A stretch of DNA of 24,432 bases. Source: Rhodospirillaceae bacterium. Its GTDB lineage: Bacteria; Pseudomonadota; Alphaproteobacteria; Puniceispirillales; Puniceispirillaceae. Of the stretch, positions 1-7,458 are shown one piece after another. The stretch is taken from assembly GCA_002731315.1 (NCBI GenBank), contig PCBG01000010.1, positions 1-24,432 of the forward strand, read 5' to 3'. A program made the translations under genes and the position numbers. Below the pieces are notes generated by a model. That model was not told where the DNA came from and ran no database searches. It was given only the letters and a program-made list of their open reading frames with translations. How positions within the stretch are numbered: the first letter of the stretch is position 1; every line of letters begins with the position of its first letter.

Positions 1-70
1 AACAATTGCCATGCAAAAACCGTAAGATAAAAGTCTCGTTATTTCAATCTGATACTATCTTTCCATATAA

Positions 71-95
71 ATACCTCTGAAAGGAACAGAGGTAT
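71..95. other. Inverted repeat / hairpin beyond the 3' end of the duplicated ORF
   Basis: ATACCTCT (71-78) is the exact reverse complement of AGAGGTAT (88-95) around a 9-base loop. It lies about 55 bases past the stop of the minus-strand recombinase-like ORF. There is no T-run on either side, so it is not a standard intrinsic terminator. It could stabilise or end that transcript. The rest of 1-148 shows no gene I can support. Confidence 0.4.
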
Positions 96-148
96 GGACA
101 TACATCAACTCAAACAACGCATACATGCATCAAGTAAGAATCTTCCCT

Positions 149-895
149 TTAGTCCCGTTTGTCTGGAAACCCAAAATCACTCATCAAAATGGTCTTGTCC
201 ACCACCTCCATGCTGAAGTCTGACCAGACTGGAGGATGCTCTCGGTTAAATAACTCTTCCTTCACTAATCTCTTTTTCAGAATTGAATGGACGTGAGCAC
301 CTCTGAAGGTCCTGCCACGCACGGTCAGGTATCCTTCCTTGTTCAACCACTCAGCGATGGCATCAAAGGTCATCCCTTTCTTTCTATGCTCAGAGATGGT
401 TTGATAGAGGAATAATTGATATTCAGAGTAATGATTGCCGTAGAGGGCAGGGGAACGGCAGGTGAGCATGAAGTTGAAAGTTAGGTCAGTGATGGAAAGT
501 GCATCATTACACCGCACATCTGTTACCTCCAAACTGAATTCTGACCAAACTGGTGGATACTCTCGGTTCAGCAACTCTTCCTTTGCCAATCTCTTATTCA
601 AGATTGAATGGACGTGTGTTCCTTTGAACGTTCTGCCACGCACTGTCTGGTATCCTTCCTTGTTTAACCAATCAGCAATGGCATCAAAGGTCATCCCTTT
701 CTCTCGATGCTCAGAGATGGTTTGATAGAGGAACAATTGATAGTCGGAGTAATGATTGCCGGAGAGTGCAGGCGAGCGACAGGTGAGGGTAAAGTTGAAA
801 GTTAGGTCAGCAATGGAAAACTCCCACCCACACCGCACAAACGATACTGTAGAATAGAATATTGTAGGTAGAAGAAATGAAAATACGAAAATCAA
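149..895 (-). CDS. Recombinase-like domain protein, two tandem copies; possibly 5'-truncated
   Basis: The ORF has 248 codons and consists of two near-identical units of 107 codons. Each runs from a VRC motif through NHYS(D/E)YQLFLYQTISEHR, GMTFDAIA-WLNKEGY, TVRGRTF-G-HVHSIL and PPVWS-FS-EV. The stretch 'WLNKEGY-TVRGRTF...HVHSIL' resembles the end of the Recombinase domain of large serine recombinases (a small DNA-binding helical region). No catalytic serine resolvase domain is present, so it should not be active as a recombinase alone. I recall small free-standing proteins of this kind annotated as recombinase family in marine alphaproteobacteria, but function is unknown. The ORF opens directly after an in-frame TAA with only a TTG at 895; a GTG at the first VRC is another possible start. 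The hydrophobic N-terminal 19 residues may simply be read-in. Base composition is AT-richer than the genes from 1330 on. The reading frame is likely real; its expression is uncertain. Confidence 0.55.
   Translation of the reverse strand: MIFVFSFLLPTIFYSTVSFVRCGWEFSIADLTFNFTLTCRSPALSGNHYSDYQLFLYQTISEHREKGMTFDAIADWLNKEGYQTVRGRTFKGTHVHSILNKRLAKEELLNREYPPVWSEFSLEVTDVRCNDALSITDLTFNFMLTCRSPALYGNHYSEYQLFLYQTISEHRKKGMTFDAIAEWLNKEGYLTVRGRTFRGAHVHSILKKRLVKEELFNREHPPVWSDFSMEVVDKTILMSDFGFPDKRD
215..518. repeat. Tandem duplication, copy A (encodes protein unit 2)
   Basis: This copy aligns with 536-839 at a constant offset of 321 bases, which is exactly 107 codons. My hand count over the first ~290 aligned bases gives about 43 mismatches and no gap, so roughly 85% identity. 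The encoded proteins differ at about 15 of ~97 residues, mostly conservative changes (D/E, K/R, L/M). Confidence 0.85.
536..839. repeat. Tandem duplication, copy B (encodes protein unit 1)
   Basis: Partner of 215-518. Both copies begin, on the minus strand, at the same GTG CGG TGT (Val-Arg-Cys). This suggests the duplication breakpoint lies just upstream of that point. The frame is kept through both copies. Confidence 0.85.
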
Positions 896-1030
896 ATTTT
901 ATAGTTGTTGATTTTCAAGTCGGAGCATTTGGTAGTAGGAAAATCCCCAAACTTTTCAACCAAACTACAACAATTAGAAATATTTAAAGGTTGATTAATA
1001 AACATAGAAAAAAACTTAATCCTATTATCA
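896..1030. other. AT-rich non-coding stretch and composition junction
   Basis: This stretch has poly-A/T runs and no ORF I can support. At about 1030 composition changes abruptly to the GC-rich style of the rest of the window, and the GNAT remnant begins within a base or two. No clear target-site duplication or terminal inverted repeat was found by eye. Confidence 0.5.
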
Positions 1031-1325
1031 ATGCCCACGACTGTGGTGACATCGGCGGTGCATTTTCGTGCGATACATTTGTCGTGTTAGGGCACCGAAT
1101 TGGGTTTTCTTGACGATCTGTTTGTGGACTCCGCGCAACGCGGCAAATACCTCGGCGAGATGCTTTTGTGGGATATTGACAGTATTATGGCGGCACGCGG
1201 TTGGCCGGTCAAAAATATGGATCGCCGAGGATAACAACTATCGCGCCCCTGACCGCTATAACAGTTTATCGACGCGCACTGGCCGGATTACTTGCAAAAT
1301 GAAAGACGTCACAACTGGAAGATAG
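1031..1325 (+). pseudogene. Decayed, 5'-truncated GNAT acetyltransferase
   Basis: Read from 1031, the frame gives a stop codon TAG at 1088 and then GTELGFLDDLFVDSAQRGKY, followed by LGEMLLWDIDSIMAARGWP, which ends at a TAA at 1232. This matches the acetyl-CoA-binding part of GNAT enzymes ('LDDLFVDP-ARG-G-G--L'). The expected next segment lies in the +1 frame: KIWIAEDNNYRAPDRYNSLS and TRTGRITCKM, ending at TAG 1323-1325. Removing one A from the AAAAA run at 1211-1215 joins the two frames into RGWPVKIWIAEDNNYRA, close to the usual GNAT 'GWPRVYW-TAEDNYRAR-LYD'. The TAG at 1088 may replace a TGG. Only ~98 codons remain of a normal ~150, and the missing 5' part ends where the AT-rich DNA begins. 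It lies directly upstream of an intact, different GNAT gene. Confidence 0.7.
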
Positions 1326-1327
1326 CT

Positions 1328-1768
1328 ATGATGAACACCACGCTGCCGGCTTTGCGGGATTTTGTTTCCAGTGATGCAGATGCCGTTGTCGAATTATGGA
1401 CCGTTTGCTGCCTAACAAGGCCGTGGAATGATCCGCACAAGGATATCCAGCGCAAGCTTGCCGACCGTAACGGGGCTTTCTGGGTCGCGGAAGACCAATC
1501 TGGCGATATCATTGCCACTGTGATGATCGGTTATGACGGTCATCGCGGGACAATCAATTATCTTGCGATTGCCGAAGCATGGCGCCGGTCTGGCTGTGGG
1601 ACCCATATCATGGCGCAGGCTGAAGCATTCCTCATTAAGCAGGGTTGTCCAAAGGTCAGTTTCTGCGTGCGGAAGAACAATGCAGCTGTCCTCACCTTTT
1701 ATGCAGGGCTAGACTATCAGGTGGATGATGTGCATTTTCTTGGCAAACGCCTGATTAATGATGATTGA
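1328..1768 (+). CDS. ypeA: GNAT family N-acetyltransferase, YpeA-like
   Basis: Predicted cytoplasmic acetyl-CoA-dependent N-acetyltransferase of 146 residues; its acceptor substrate is not known. The sequence follows E. coli YpeA closely in layout: 'AVVELWTVCCLTRPWNDPHKDI' near the N-terminus (YpeA 'LLRPWNDPEMDIERK'), then VMIGYDGHRGTINYL, the acetyl-CoA loop region RRSGCGTHIM, and GCPKVSF with a C-terminal LGKRLI. I chose ATG 1328, preceded by GGAAG six bases upstream, rather than a longer start inside the pseudogene. ATG 1331 is equally possible. The last 11 bases overlap the LysE-family gene, so the two are probably translationally coupled. Family is secure; the role is inferred only. Confidence 0.85.
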   Translation: MMNTTLPALRDFVSSDADAVVELWTVCCLTRPWNDPHKDIQRKLADRNGAFWVAEDQSGDIIATVMIGYDGHRGTINYLAIAEAWRRSGCGTHIMAQAEAFLIKQGCPKVSFCVRKNNAAVLTFYAGLDYQVDDVHFLGKRLINDD

Positions 1769-2342
1769 ATCTTATCTCAACCTCCTGATTTTTGTTCTGT
1801 TGATGGTTGGAACCCCAGGGCCGGCGAATCTGCTCGTGATGATCGGCGGTGCGCGTCACGGGGTATTACCTTGTAAAGGTTTTATTCTCGGTCTGGTCAG
1901 CGGCAAGCTCTGCCTAAACATCGTATTTGGCGTAGGGCTGGGAATTTTTCTGACTGGCCAGCCAATGCTATTGCAGGTTCTGAAATTTGGCAGTGCAGGC
2001 TATATGGTGTGGCTGGCAGCCCAGTCTTGGAACAGCAGTGGGGGCAGCGCCTCACAAAACCATCAGTTCCGTTTCAAACAGGGGGTGATTGTTCACCCGT
2101 TGAACCCTAAGGCATGGGTCATGACGCTTCTTGCCTGGACACAGTTTGCGCCGGAACTGGGCGGGCCTGCCGTCCAGCTAGTGTTGGTGCCGCTGACTTT
2201 CGCGTTGGTGCAGGTTGTTTTTCATACTGCCTGGTGCGCGGCTGGTGCCCTGATGCAGCGTGCCATGCCGCAGCAACAGCTTCTCACACGAGGCCTGATC
2301 ACGTTGACAATAGCAGTCGTCGTTTGGGCGCTCTTCCAATAG
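1758..2342 (+). CDS. LysE/RhtB family amino-acid exporter
   Basis: Inner-membrane translocator of 194 residues, a normal length for the LysE/RhtB family, which exports amino acids or related small metabolites. The family signature GTPGPANLL lies at about residues 18-26. Several hydrophobic membrane segments follow (roughly 5-25, 40-65, 70-85, 115-135, 145-165 and 175-192), with HPLNPKAWVM near residue 115 typical of the family's second half. The start is ATG 1758, or ATG 1761 three bases on; both overlap the end of the acetyltransferase gene (ATGATGATTGA). Overlap with an acetyltransferase hints at joint handling of an amine or amino acid, but the substrate cannot be read from sequence. The stop is 8 bases from the convergent lptD stop, with no terminator hairpin between them. 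Confidence 0.88.
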   Translation: MMIESYLNLLIFVLLMVGTPGPANLLVMIGGARHGVLPCKGFILGLVSGKLCLNIVFGVGLGIFLTGQPMLLQVLKFGSAGYMVWLAAQSWNSSGGSASQNHQFRFKQGVIVHPLNPKAWVMTLLAWTQFAPELGGPAVQLVLVPLTFALVQVVFHTAWCAAGALMQRAMPQQQLLTRGLITLTIAVVVWALFQ

Positions 2343-2350
2343 CCGTCAGT

Positions 2351-4522
2351 TTAATTGGAATTAAGAAACGTACTGTTGATGGCGTCTTTTGAGATCGCCC
2401 CAAGATATTTGAAATTCATCGTAAAAGTGAACTGGTCATCTGCCTTGATGTCTCGGTCAGCATTCAGGTCGCGGTCATAGCCAAAATCGATGCTCAGGCA
2501 ATCCTGCAAGCCGCCGGTCCATTTCAGCGCCGCTGTTGAGCTGTCCCTGACAGTCTTGCCATTGGACAGATCCCAGACCTGCTTGCCGACAGCGCTCCAC
2601 CCATTTCCGATCTTATAGGTGAAGGATGCCGTCAGTTCTTCAAGATCATGTGCTGCTGATGAAAAATAGGGTTTGGCCAGTTGCATATGATCAAACGAAT
2701 AGTTTAAGCGCGACATATCCCCGGAAATACTCGTCTTGGATTCGTTGAGTTTGAAGTCATCAGGCGCCATACGTCCTGACCATGAAAAGGAAATCTTGTC
2801 GAAGGGTCGTGCGGAAAATGATGCAACGTAATCTGACAGGTTGCTGCTGTCATTGACGGCAAGGCCGGAAGACGGCTTGCCTGAAAGGCGCCGGCTGACC
2901 CCGATAAATCCTGTCACACGCTGCAGCAGCGCGTTGTCGGCATGAATTGAAACACCCATGTCCGCACGCCCACCCGGGAGCAGATAGTCATACCCCTGGA
3001 AGCGATTAAGCAAGAACAGATTGGCAGGGTCGATACGATAATCTGCCGAATCCCTGTTCGGAATCTCGCCTGTGCGGTCCTTGCCACCGATATATGCCAG
3101 TTGCAAGCGTGGTTCGATCACCGCATTACCGCTGTTTGAAAATACCGCCAGCGGATAACGGAAATTTACAGAGGCGCCCGGGACGATGCGTCCGATATCA
3201 TCTGTCTTCGTTGTTGCGGATACCGGTTTTTTCTGGATCGAATAATAGCTGCCGATCAAAGATGTGCGCAATTCAGTCTTCAGATTACCTGCGCCTACCT
3301 TATCGCTCAGCTCGATATTGCCAACCCAGCGTGACATGTCATGCCCTTCATCATTATCCAGCTGGATGGCGCTGATTTCAGTTTTCAGGGTCTGGCTGTT
3401 TCTGAACCCAGGCTTGACATCCTCATAGAACACATAGGGAAGGATGGTTGTCTGGTGATCTGCGGCGGTGCCGGCGGACAGGCTCTGTGCATCGCTTGCT
3501 TCGACATAATAATAGCGATCCGGTTTGATGCGTTCGGCTGTGGCTGATGATTTGAGCCAAGTATCCGAATTGAATTTATAGCGCCGCATGAAGGTGTCCT
3601 GGCTGGCCCGGCGTGCCCGCAATTTTACATTCCAACCGTCACCCAGCCGCGTGTTGAACAAGGCATCTATGGCGCCCACATTTTCGCGATTTTTCTTAAA
3701 GGTATTAAGCGAACCGGCATATAAAACGGCTTTCAAATCCGAGTTGTCCCACCGCTGACGATATTTCGTTTTCAGCGCTGTTCCACGATGCTGGAACCGA
3801 TAGGGGGTAAGTTCAACGTCACGCATGTCGTCTATCACCACGAAATAGGGGATGGAACTTGTGAAGCCCAGATCAGAGCTTATGCGGAAGGAGGGGGCCA
3901 GAAACCCGGTCCGGCGGCGTACGGTCCAGTCGGGATGCGCCAGATAGGGCAAATAGCCGATGGGCAGGTTCAGGATGTGCATGCGCACATTGGAGTGGAT
4001 AATGGTCTGGGTTTCAGCGTTATGGCGCGTTGATGTTGCCCGCAAATCCCATATGGGGGTTTCACCATTGTCAAAATTACAGTTACATGGGCTGAACCGT
4101 GATGAATCAAAGACGGATGTGGCGCCGGATACGATGTCGCCGCTGTCAGCGATGAAAAAGGACGCGTCGGTATATTTCGAGAACAATGTTTCGGCGACAA
4201 TATGTGTAAATTCGGTATCGAGTGTCATCACCTCGGCGCGATGGACCGCGCCATCATTATCGATGAAGCGGACATTGCCAGTGGCGACAGCGACATCATC
4301 CTCACGATTATAACGTACCTCATCCGCATAGAGGGTCATGCCTGCCTGTGTCATGACGACATTGCCGGTGGCCAGCATGCTGGCATCTTTCTGGTTTACA
4401 GAAACACCATCTGCCTCAAAGCCGATTTCGTCTTCAGCATGGGCCGGCGCAGCCAGCAGCAGCAAACCTGCCAGCAGGAACATTGCGCCTTTCAGCCAGG
4501 TCACAAACATCACCACTCTCAT
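2351..4522 (-). CDS. lptD: LPS-assembly outer membrane protein LptD
   Basis: LptD is the outer-membrane barrel that, with the lipoprotein LptE, inserts lipopolysaccharide into the outer leaflet. The 723-residue protein starts with a signal peptide (hydrophobic stretch about 13-25, AHA before the likely cleavage after residue 29). Next comes an OstA-type beta-jellyroll with repeats such as 'DEIGFEADGVSV' and 'TGNVVMTQAGMTLYADEVRY', then the LptD barrel ('LPIGYLPYLAHPDWTVRRRTGFLAPS'). The mature protein has three cysteines that I can find (146, 148 and 675). E. coli LptD has four that form interdomain disulfides, so a reduced set is implied. Start at 4522 or at the in-frame ATG 4510; neither has a textbook ribosome-binding site. 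It is 30 bases downstream of the glycosyltransferase, probably in one transcript. The usual alphaproteobacterial neighbours surA, pdxA and ksgA are absent. Confidence 0.92.
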   Translation of the reverse strand: MRVVMFVTWLKGAMFLLAGLLLLAAPAHAEDEIGFEADGVSVNQKDASMLATGNVVMTQAGMTLYADEVRYNREDDVAVATGNVRFIDNDGAVHRAEVMTLDTEFTHIVAETLFSKYTDASFFIADSGDIVSGATSVFDSSRFSPCNCNFDNGETPIWDLRATSTRHNAETQTIIHSNVRMHILNLPIGYLPYLAHPDWTVRRRTGFLAPSFRISSDLGFTSSIPYFVVIDDMRDVELTPYRFQHRGTALKTKYRQRWDNSDLKAVLYAGSLNTFKKNRENVGAIDALFNTRLGDGWNVKLRARRASQDTFMRRYKFNSDTWLKSSATAERIKPDRYYYVEASDAQSLSAGTAADHQTTILPYVFYEDVKPGFRNSQTLKTEISAIQLDNDEGHDMSRWVGNIELSDKVGAGNLKTELRTSLIGSYYSIQKKPVSATTKTDDIGRIVPGASVNFRYPLAVFSNSGNAVIEPRLQLAYIGGKDRTGEIPNRDSADYRIDPANLFLLNRFQGYDYLLPGGRADMGVSIHADNALLQRVTGFIGVSRRLSGKPSSGLAVNDSSNLSDYVASFSARPFDKISFSWSGRMAPDDFKLNESKTSISGDMSRLNYSFDHMQLAKPYFSSAAHDLEELTASFTYKIGNGWSAVGKQVWDLSNGKTVRDSSTAALKWTGGLQDCLSIDFGYDRDLNADRDIKADDQFTFTMNFKYLGAISKDAINSTFLNSN

Positions 4523-4552
4523 TCATCAATATTGATCTACAGCTAACCTGTT

Positions 4553-5737
4553 TTAGCGGCCAAGTCCATGTTTCCGGCGTTCCACAGGTGCGCTTATGGC
4601 GGCATTTCTGGCGGAGTCCGCATCTGTTGCCATCTGCCTTGCGGTAAACGGGAAATCTGCCCATGCGGCCTGTTGCAGGCTGTTGCGATAGGAATCATCC
4701 GTGATCAATTGCTCAATGGCAGAAGCCAGCGTGTCGACGCTAGGATCATCGACAATATGCGCGCGCCCTTCAGCAGCCTCGGGAATGCCGCCGCGGCGGG
4801 ATGCCAGAAGTGCGCTGCCGGCGGCAAGGGCTTCGATTACAACTTTTGGCATCGGGTCCTGCCAGATTGACGGGCAGGCAATAATGGCAGCTTCACCCTG
4901 AAGGGCGCGGATGTCTACATAGGGCAGAAATCCGGTCATCTGTGCCTGTGCGCCAAGCCTAACAAGCGCCGCTTCAACCCGCTTTTCATAGGGGCTTTTC
5001 TCGGCAACCTCAAAACCTCTGGCCCCAGCAAAGCACAGCTGCCATTCGGGATAGTTTGGTAGGATTTGCGCCGCCGCTTCCGCCAGTTCCAGCACACCTT
5101 TTTCTGCCACCATGCGCCCCACGAACAGAATCACCGGTTTTTTTGGGCTCTGTTTTTTTTGCAGCCTTTCGACGCCGTTATGGACGACATGTGTTTTTGA
5201 GGCAAATGCGGCAGACGCATCGACACCGTCAAGGAAGCACTGGCGGATATAGTTGCTGACACAGATCACGGCTGACATCTTGTCCAGCAGGTCACGCCGC
5301 TCGGCCGAGGTTGCAGCCCCCTTCATTTCACGCGGGTCGTTATGCAGATAGAGCGCAACCTTCAGATCAGGGCGTCTGGCCTTGATGTGGGAAGCGACCT
5401 GACAGCGGCCATGAACTTCGACCAGATCCGGCAGCGCCATCTCGTCAAGCTGGTGCAGATAGGCTTCGGCAAGGCCAATATTGCCGCCATGCCACCAGCG
5501 ACGGCGAATGGCAAGCGGGCTGAAGTTGCAATCCTGAAAAGGGGTATCCACAGCTGTGCCGAAAATCCGGATTGCCTGTGGTGTTTTGCTGCTGCGCGCA
5601 AGATCGGCTGCGATGGTCGCCACCGCCCCGGCATTGGCTGGCGAGAATTTTTCCTTATGCGGGAGTAACAGATGATAACGCGGTGTGCCGTAGTGTTTGC
5701 CAGCAGAAACAGAAGGGTCATGTTCGGCAGGTGACAT
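4553..5737 (-). CDS. Glycosyltransferase family 4 protein
   Basis: Retaining, GT-B-fold sugar transferase of 394 residues, probably acting at the cytoplasmic face on LPS core, O-antigen or another surface glycan. The C-terminal donor-binding domain is clear: PVILFVGRMVAEKG at 201-214, 'GARGFEV' near 238-244, IIACPSIWQDPMPKVV around 285-300, then IEALAAG. The usual E-x7-E nucleotide-sugar motif reads D294-x7-E302, a conservative change at the first position. The N-terminal half is less conserved but has the expected 'DLVEVHGRCQVA' and 'VICVSNYIRQCF' segments. The ATG at 5737 is the longest reasonable start; the ribosome-binding site is weak. It precedes lptD and is divergent from a family 9 glycosyltransferase, which supports an envelope role. 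Donor and acceptor are unknown. Confidence 0.85.
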   Translation of the reverse strand: MSPAEHDPSVSAGKHYGTPRYHLLLPHKEKFSPANAGAVATIAADLARSSKTPQAIRIFGTAVDTPFQDCNFSPLAIRRRWWHGGNIGLAEAYLHQLDEMALPDLVEVHGRCQVASHIKARRPDLKVALYLHNDPREMKGAATSAERRDLLDKMSAVICVSNYIRQCFLDGVDASAAFASKTHVVHNGVERLQKKQSPKKPVILFVGRMVAEKGVLELAEAAAQILPNYPEWQLCFAGARGFEVAEKSPYEKRVEAALVRLGAQAQMTGFLPYVDIRALQGEAAIIACPSIWQDPMPKVVIEALAAGSALLASRRGGIPEAAEGRAHIVDDPSVDTLASAIEQLITDDSYRNSLQQAAWADFPFTARQMATDADSARNAAISAPVERRKHGLGR

Positions 5738-5870
5738 TGAATTCAGACTTTCTGGTGCAGACGGGTTGGCGGATGGCTGTCGCTATTCTATTCTAGCTTG
5801 CGGCAGAGACAACAACTTATCCCTTACTGTCTTATCCGCCCTGCTGAAAGAGCCCACGAACACGTCGCGG

Positions 5871-6833
5871 ATGTCAAAAGGTTTGCTGACTGTGCCATCC
5901 CAAAGACTTCTTGTAATCAAGCATGGTGCGCTTGGAGATATAATCCAGGGGATGGACGCCTATGCCAGTTTGCGTGCCGGCCATCCCCAAGCACATATTG
6001 CTGTCCTGACAACCCCTCCATTTTCGGGGCTGTTTGCCGCCATGCCTTGGTTTGACGAGGTGGTGATTGATCATCGTGCTGCCGTGAGCAATCTGCGCCA
6101 GATGTTTCGTATCCGCACCTTGTTGCGCCGTGACTGGTCGCAGGTGGTTGATCTGCAGTGCAGTAACCGCACCGCAACCTATCAGCGGTTTCTTGCCGCG
6201 CATGATCTGCGATGGGTGGGCATTGCACCGGGTGCCAGCGACAGGCTGCCGGATCTGAGCGGTGTGAATAATGTCCGGCGGATGACAATGGCCGCCGAAA
6301 TGGCTGGCGGTGTGGCCGGTGCTATTCCCGATCTTGACTGGCTGGCAGAGGTCGAATTGCCTGGCATACTGGCATCAATGGGAATTGAGGGCGAAAGGCT
6401 GGCGCGCATATTCGTACTTGTGCCAGGCTGTTCTCCAGCAAAACCGAGCAAACGCTGGCCAGCCAGGTCCTTTGCGGCGCTTGCCAATCTGGCCATGGCT
6501 CAGGGCCGGGATGTGGTGATTGTTGGCACAGTGGATGACCGCGGCGCCGGTGATGCGGTGTTGGATGAAGCGCCAGACTGCATTGATCTGATCGGGCAAA
6601 CCGACCTTGCGCAACTGGCCTGCCTGTTCGCCAGGAGTGGCAGCGTTGTGGGCAATGATACTGGCCCGGTTTTTCTGGCGGCGCGGGCAGGGGTCCCCAC
6701 CCTGATGGTGATGGGACGCGATACCAACCCGGACATGTCTGCGCCTGTCGGTGCGCGTGCTGGATGGATTCATCGTGAGTCGATTACCGAGGTAACGCCT
6801 GCCGAGGCGCTTGCCGCGGTGGATCACCTTTAG
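5871..6833 (+). CDS. Glycosyltransferase family 9 (heptosyltransferase-like)
   Basis: 320-residue protein of the ADP-heptose:LPS heptosyltransferase family (GT-B, inverting), which adds heptose or a related sugar to LPS core on the cytoplasmic side. The N-terminus carries RLLVIKHGALGDIIQGM (residues ~12-28), the family's acceptor-side signature. The C-terminal domain has FVLVPGCSPAKPSKRWPA and VGNDTGPVFLAARAGVPTLMV. The usual histidine of the 'GP-HLA' motif is phenylalanine here (NDTGPVF at 262-268). I placed the start at ATG 5871 because homology begins about 11 residues later; upstream in-frame codons lack family character. The ribosome-binding site is not obvious. It diverges from the family 4 glycosyltransferase across ~130 bases, which must hold both promoters. 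The sugar donor is uncertain. Confidence 0.82.
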   Translation: MSKGLLTVPSQRLLVIKHGALGDIIQGMDAYASLRAGHPQAHIAVLTTPPFSGLFAAMPWFDEVVIDHRAAVSNLRQMFRIRTLLRRDWSQVVDLQCSNRTATYQRFLAAHDLRWVGIAPGASDRLPDLSGVNNVRRMTMAAEMAGGVAGAIPDLDWLAEVELPGILASMGIEGERLARIFVLVPGCSPAKPSKRWPARSFAALANLAMAQGRDVVIVGTVDDRGAGDAVLDEAPDCIDLIGQTDLAQLACLFARSGSVVGNDTGPVFLAARAGVPTLMVMGRDTNPDMSAPVGARAGWIHRESITEVTPAEALAAVDHL

Positions 6834-6878
6834 GATGTCAAGCGACTAGGGCTGATCTTGAAAAACAGGGCCTGCTAT

Positions 6879-7430
6879 TCAGAACGAGGATCCCGGTTGT
6901 GTCAGGAACTCGCGTTCTTCTTCGCTGGACGGTCTGCCGAGGATGGCGTTGCGGTGGGGAAAGCGGCCAAAGCGCGCGACGATATCGCGGTGCTTGACCG
7001 CATATTCATAGGTGCGCGGATTGGTCAGCGTCTCGAATAAAGGCAGTGACTGGTCCTGGATGGTGATATCTTCGCTATGCATCATCGGCATCAGCATGAA
7101 ATGCCGCCATGCGCCGTTGTCATGCGCGATGAAGTCACGGTCGACACAGCGCAGGCTCAATGCTAGTGCCATTTCGTCACCACTGAAGGCACGCGGCGTA
7201 TTGCGATAGATATTGCGCGTGAACTGATCCAGCACAAGGATCAAGGCAAGGCAACCGTCAGCGCTGTCTGCCCAGGAATCAAGCCGGGCAGACAGGGCGG
7301 CGACGATGGTAGGTTCAAACCGCGTCCGGATGGAGTCATCAAACGCATCATCTTTCTTGAACCAGTGTTCGGGTGTGATTTCCTTGAACCAGAAATGCAG
7401 CACATCCTCAATGGTCACCGTTTTTGGCAT
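6879..7430 (-). CDS. DUF924 family protein
   Basis: 183-residue protein matching the DUF924 family throughout: 'VLHFWFKE-TPEHWFKKDDAFDDSIR' at the start, LILVLDQFTRNIYRNTPRAF in the middle, 'HFMLMPMMHSED' and the ending 'RFGRFPHRNAILGR-S--EE--FL--PGSSF'. DUF924 proteins are predicted helical, TPR-like and cytoplasmic; their biochemical role is not known to me. The start is strong: GAGGAGGAGG ends four bases before the ATG at 7430. It lies 28 bases downstream of the FAD dehydrogenase gene on the same strand and is probably co-transcribed. Its 3' end faces the family 9 glycosyltransferase across ~45 bases with no clear terminator. Confidence 0.88.
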   Translation of the reverse strand: MPKTVTIEDVLHFWFKEITPEHWFKKDDAFDDSIRTRFEPTIVAALSARLDSWADSADGCLALILVLDQFTRNIYRNTPRAFSGDEMALALSLRCVDRDFIAHDNGAWRHFMLMPMMHSEDITIQDQSLPLFETLTNPRTYEYAVKHRDIVARFGRFPHRNAILGRPSSEEEREFLTQPGSSF

Positions 7431-7458
7431 AACGCCTCCTCCTCGGGATGGTTTCCGT

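Noticed and set aside
94..213. Short plus-strand ORF starting MDIHQLKQRI with a nearby GGAA ribosome-binding-like site
   Set aside because: Only about 39 codons, overlaps the end of the duplicated ORF, and matches no family I know. It could be a truncated gene start but the evidence is too thin.
462..725. Plus-strand 87-codon ORF in the AT-rich segment
   Set aside because: Antisense to the duplicated recombinase-like ORF, whose conservation between its two copies shows the minus strand is the coding one.
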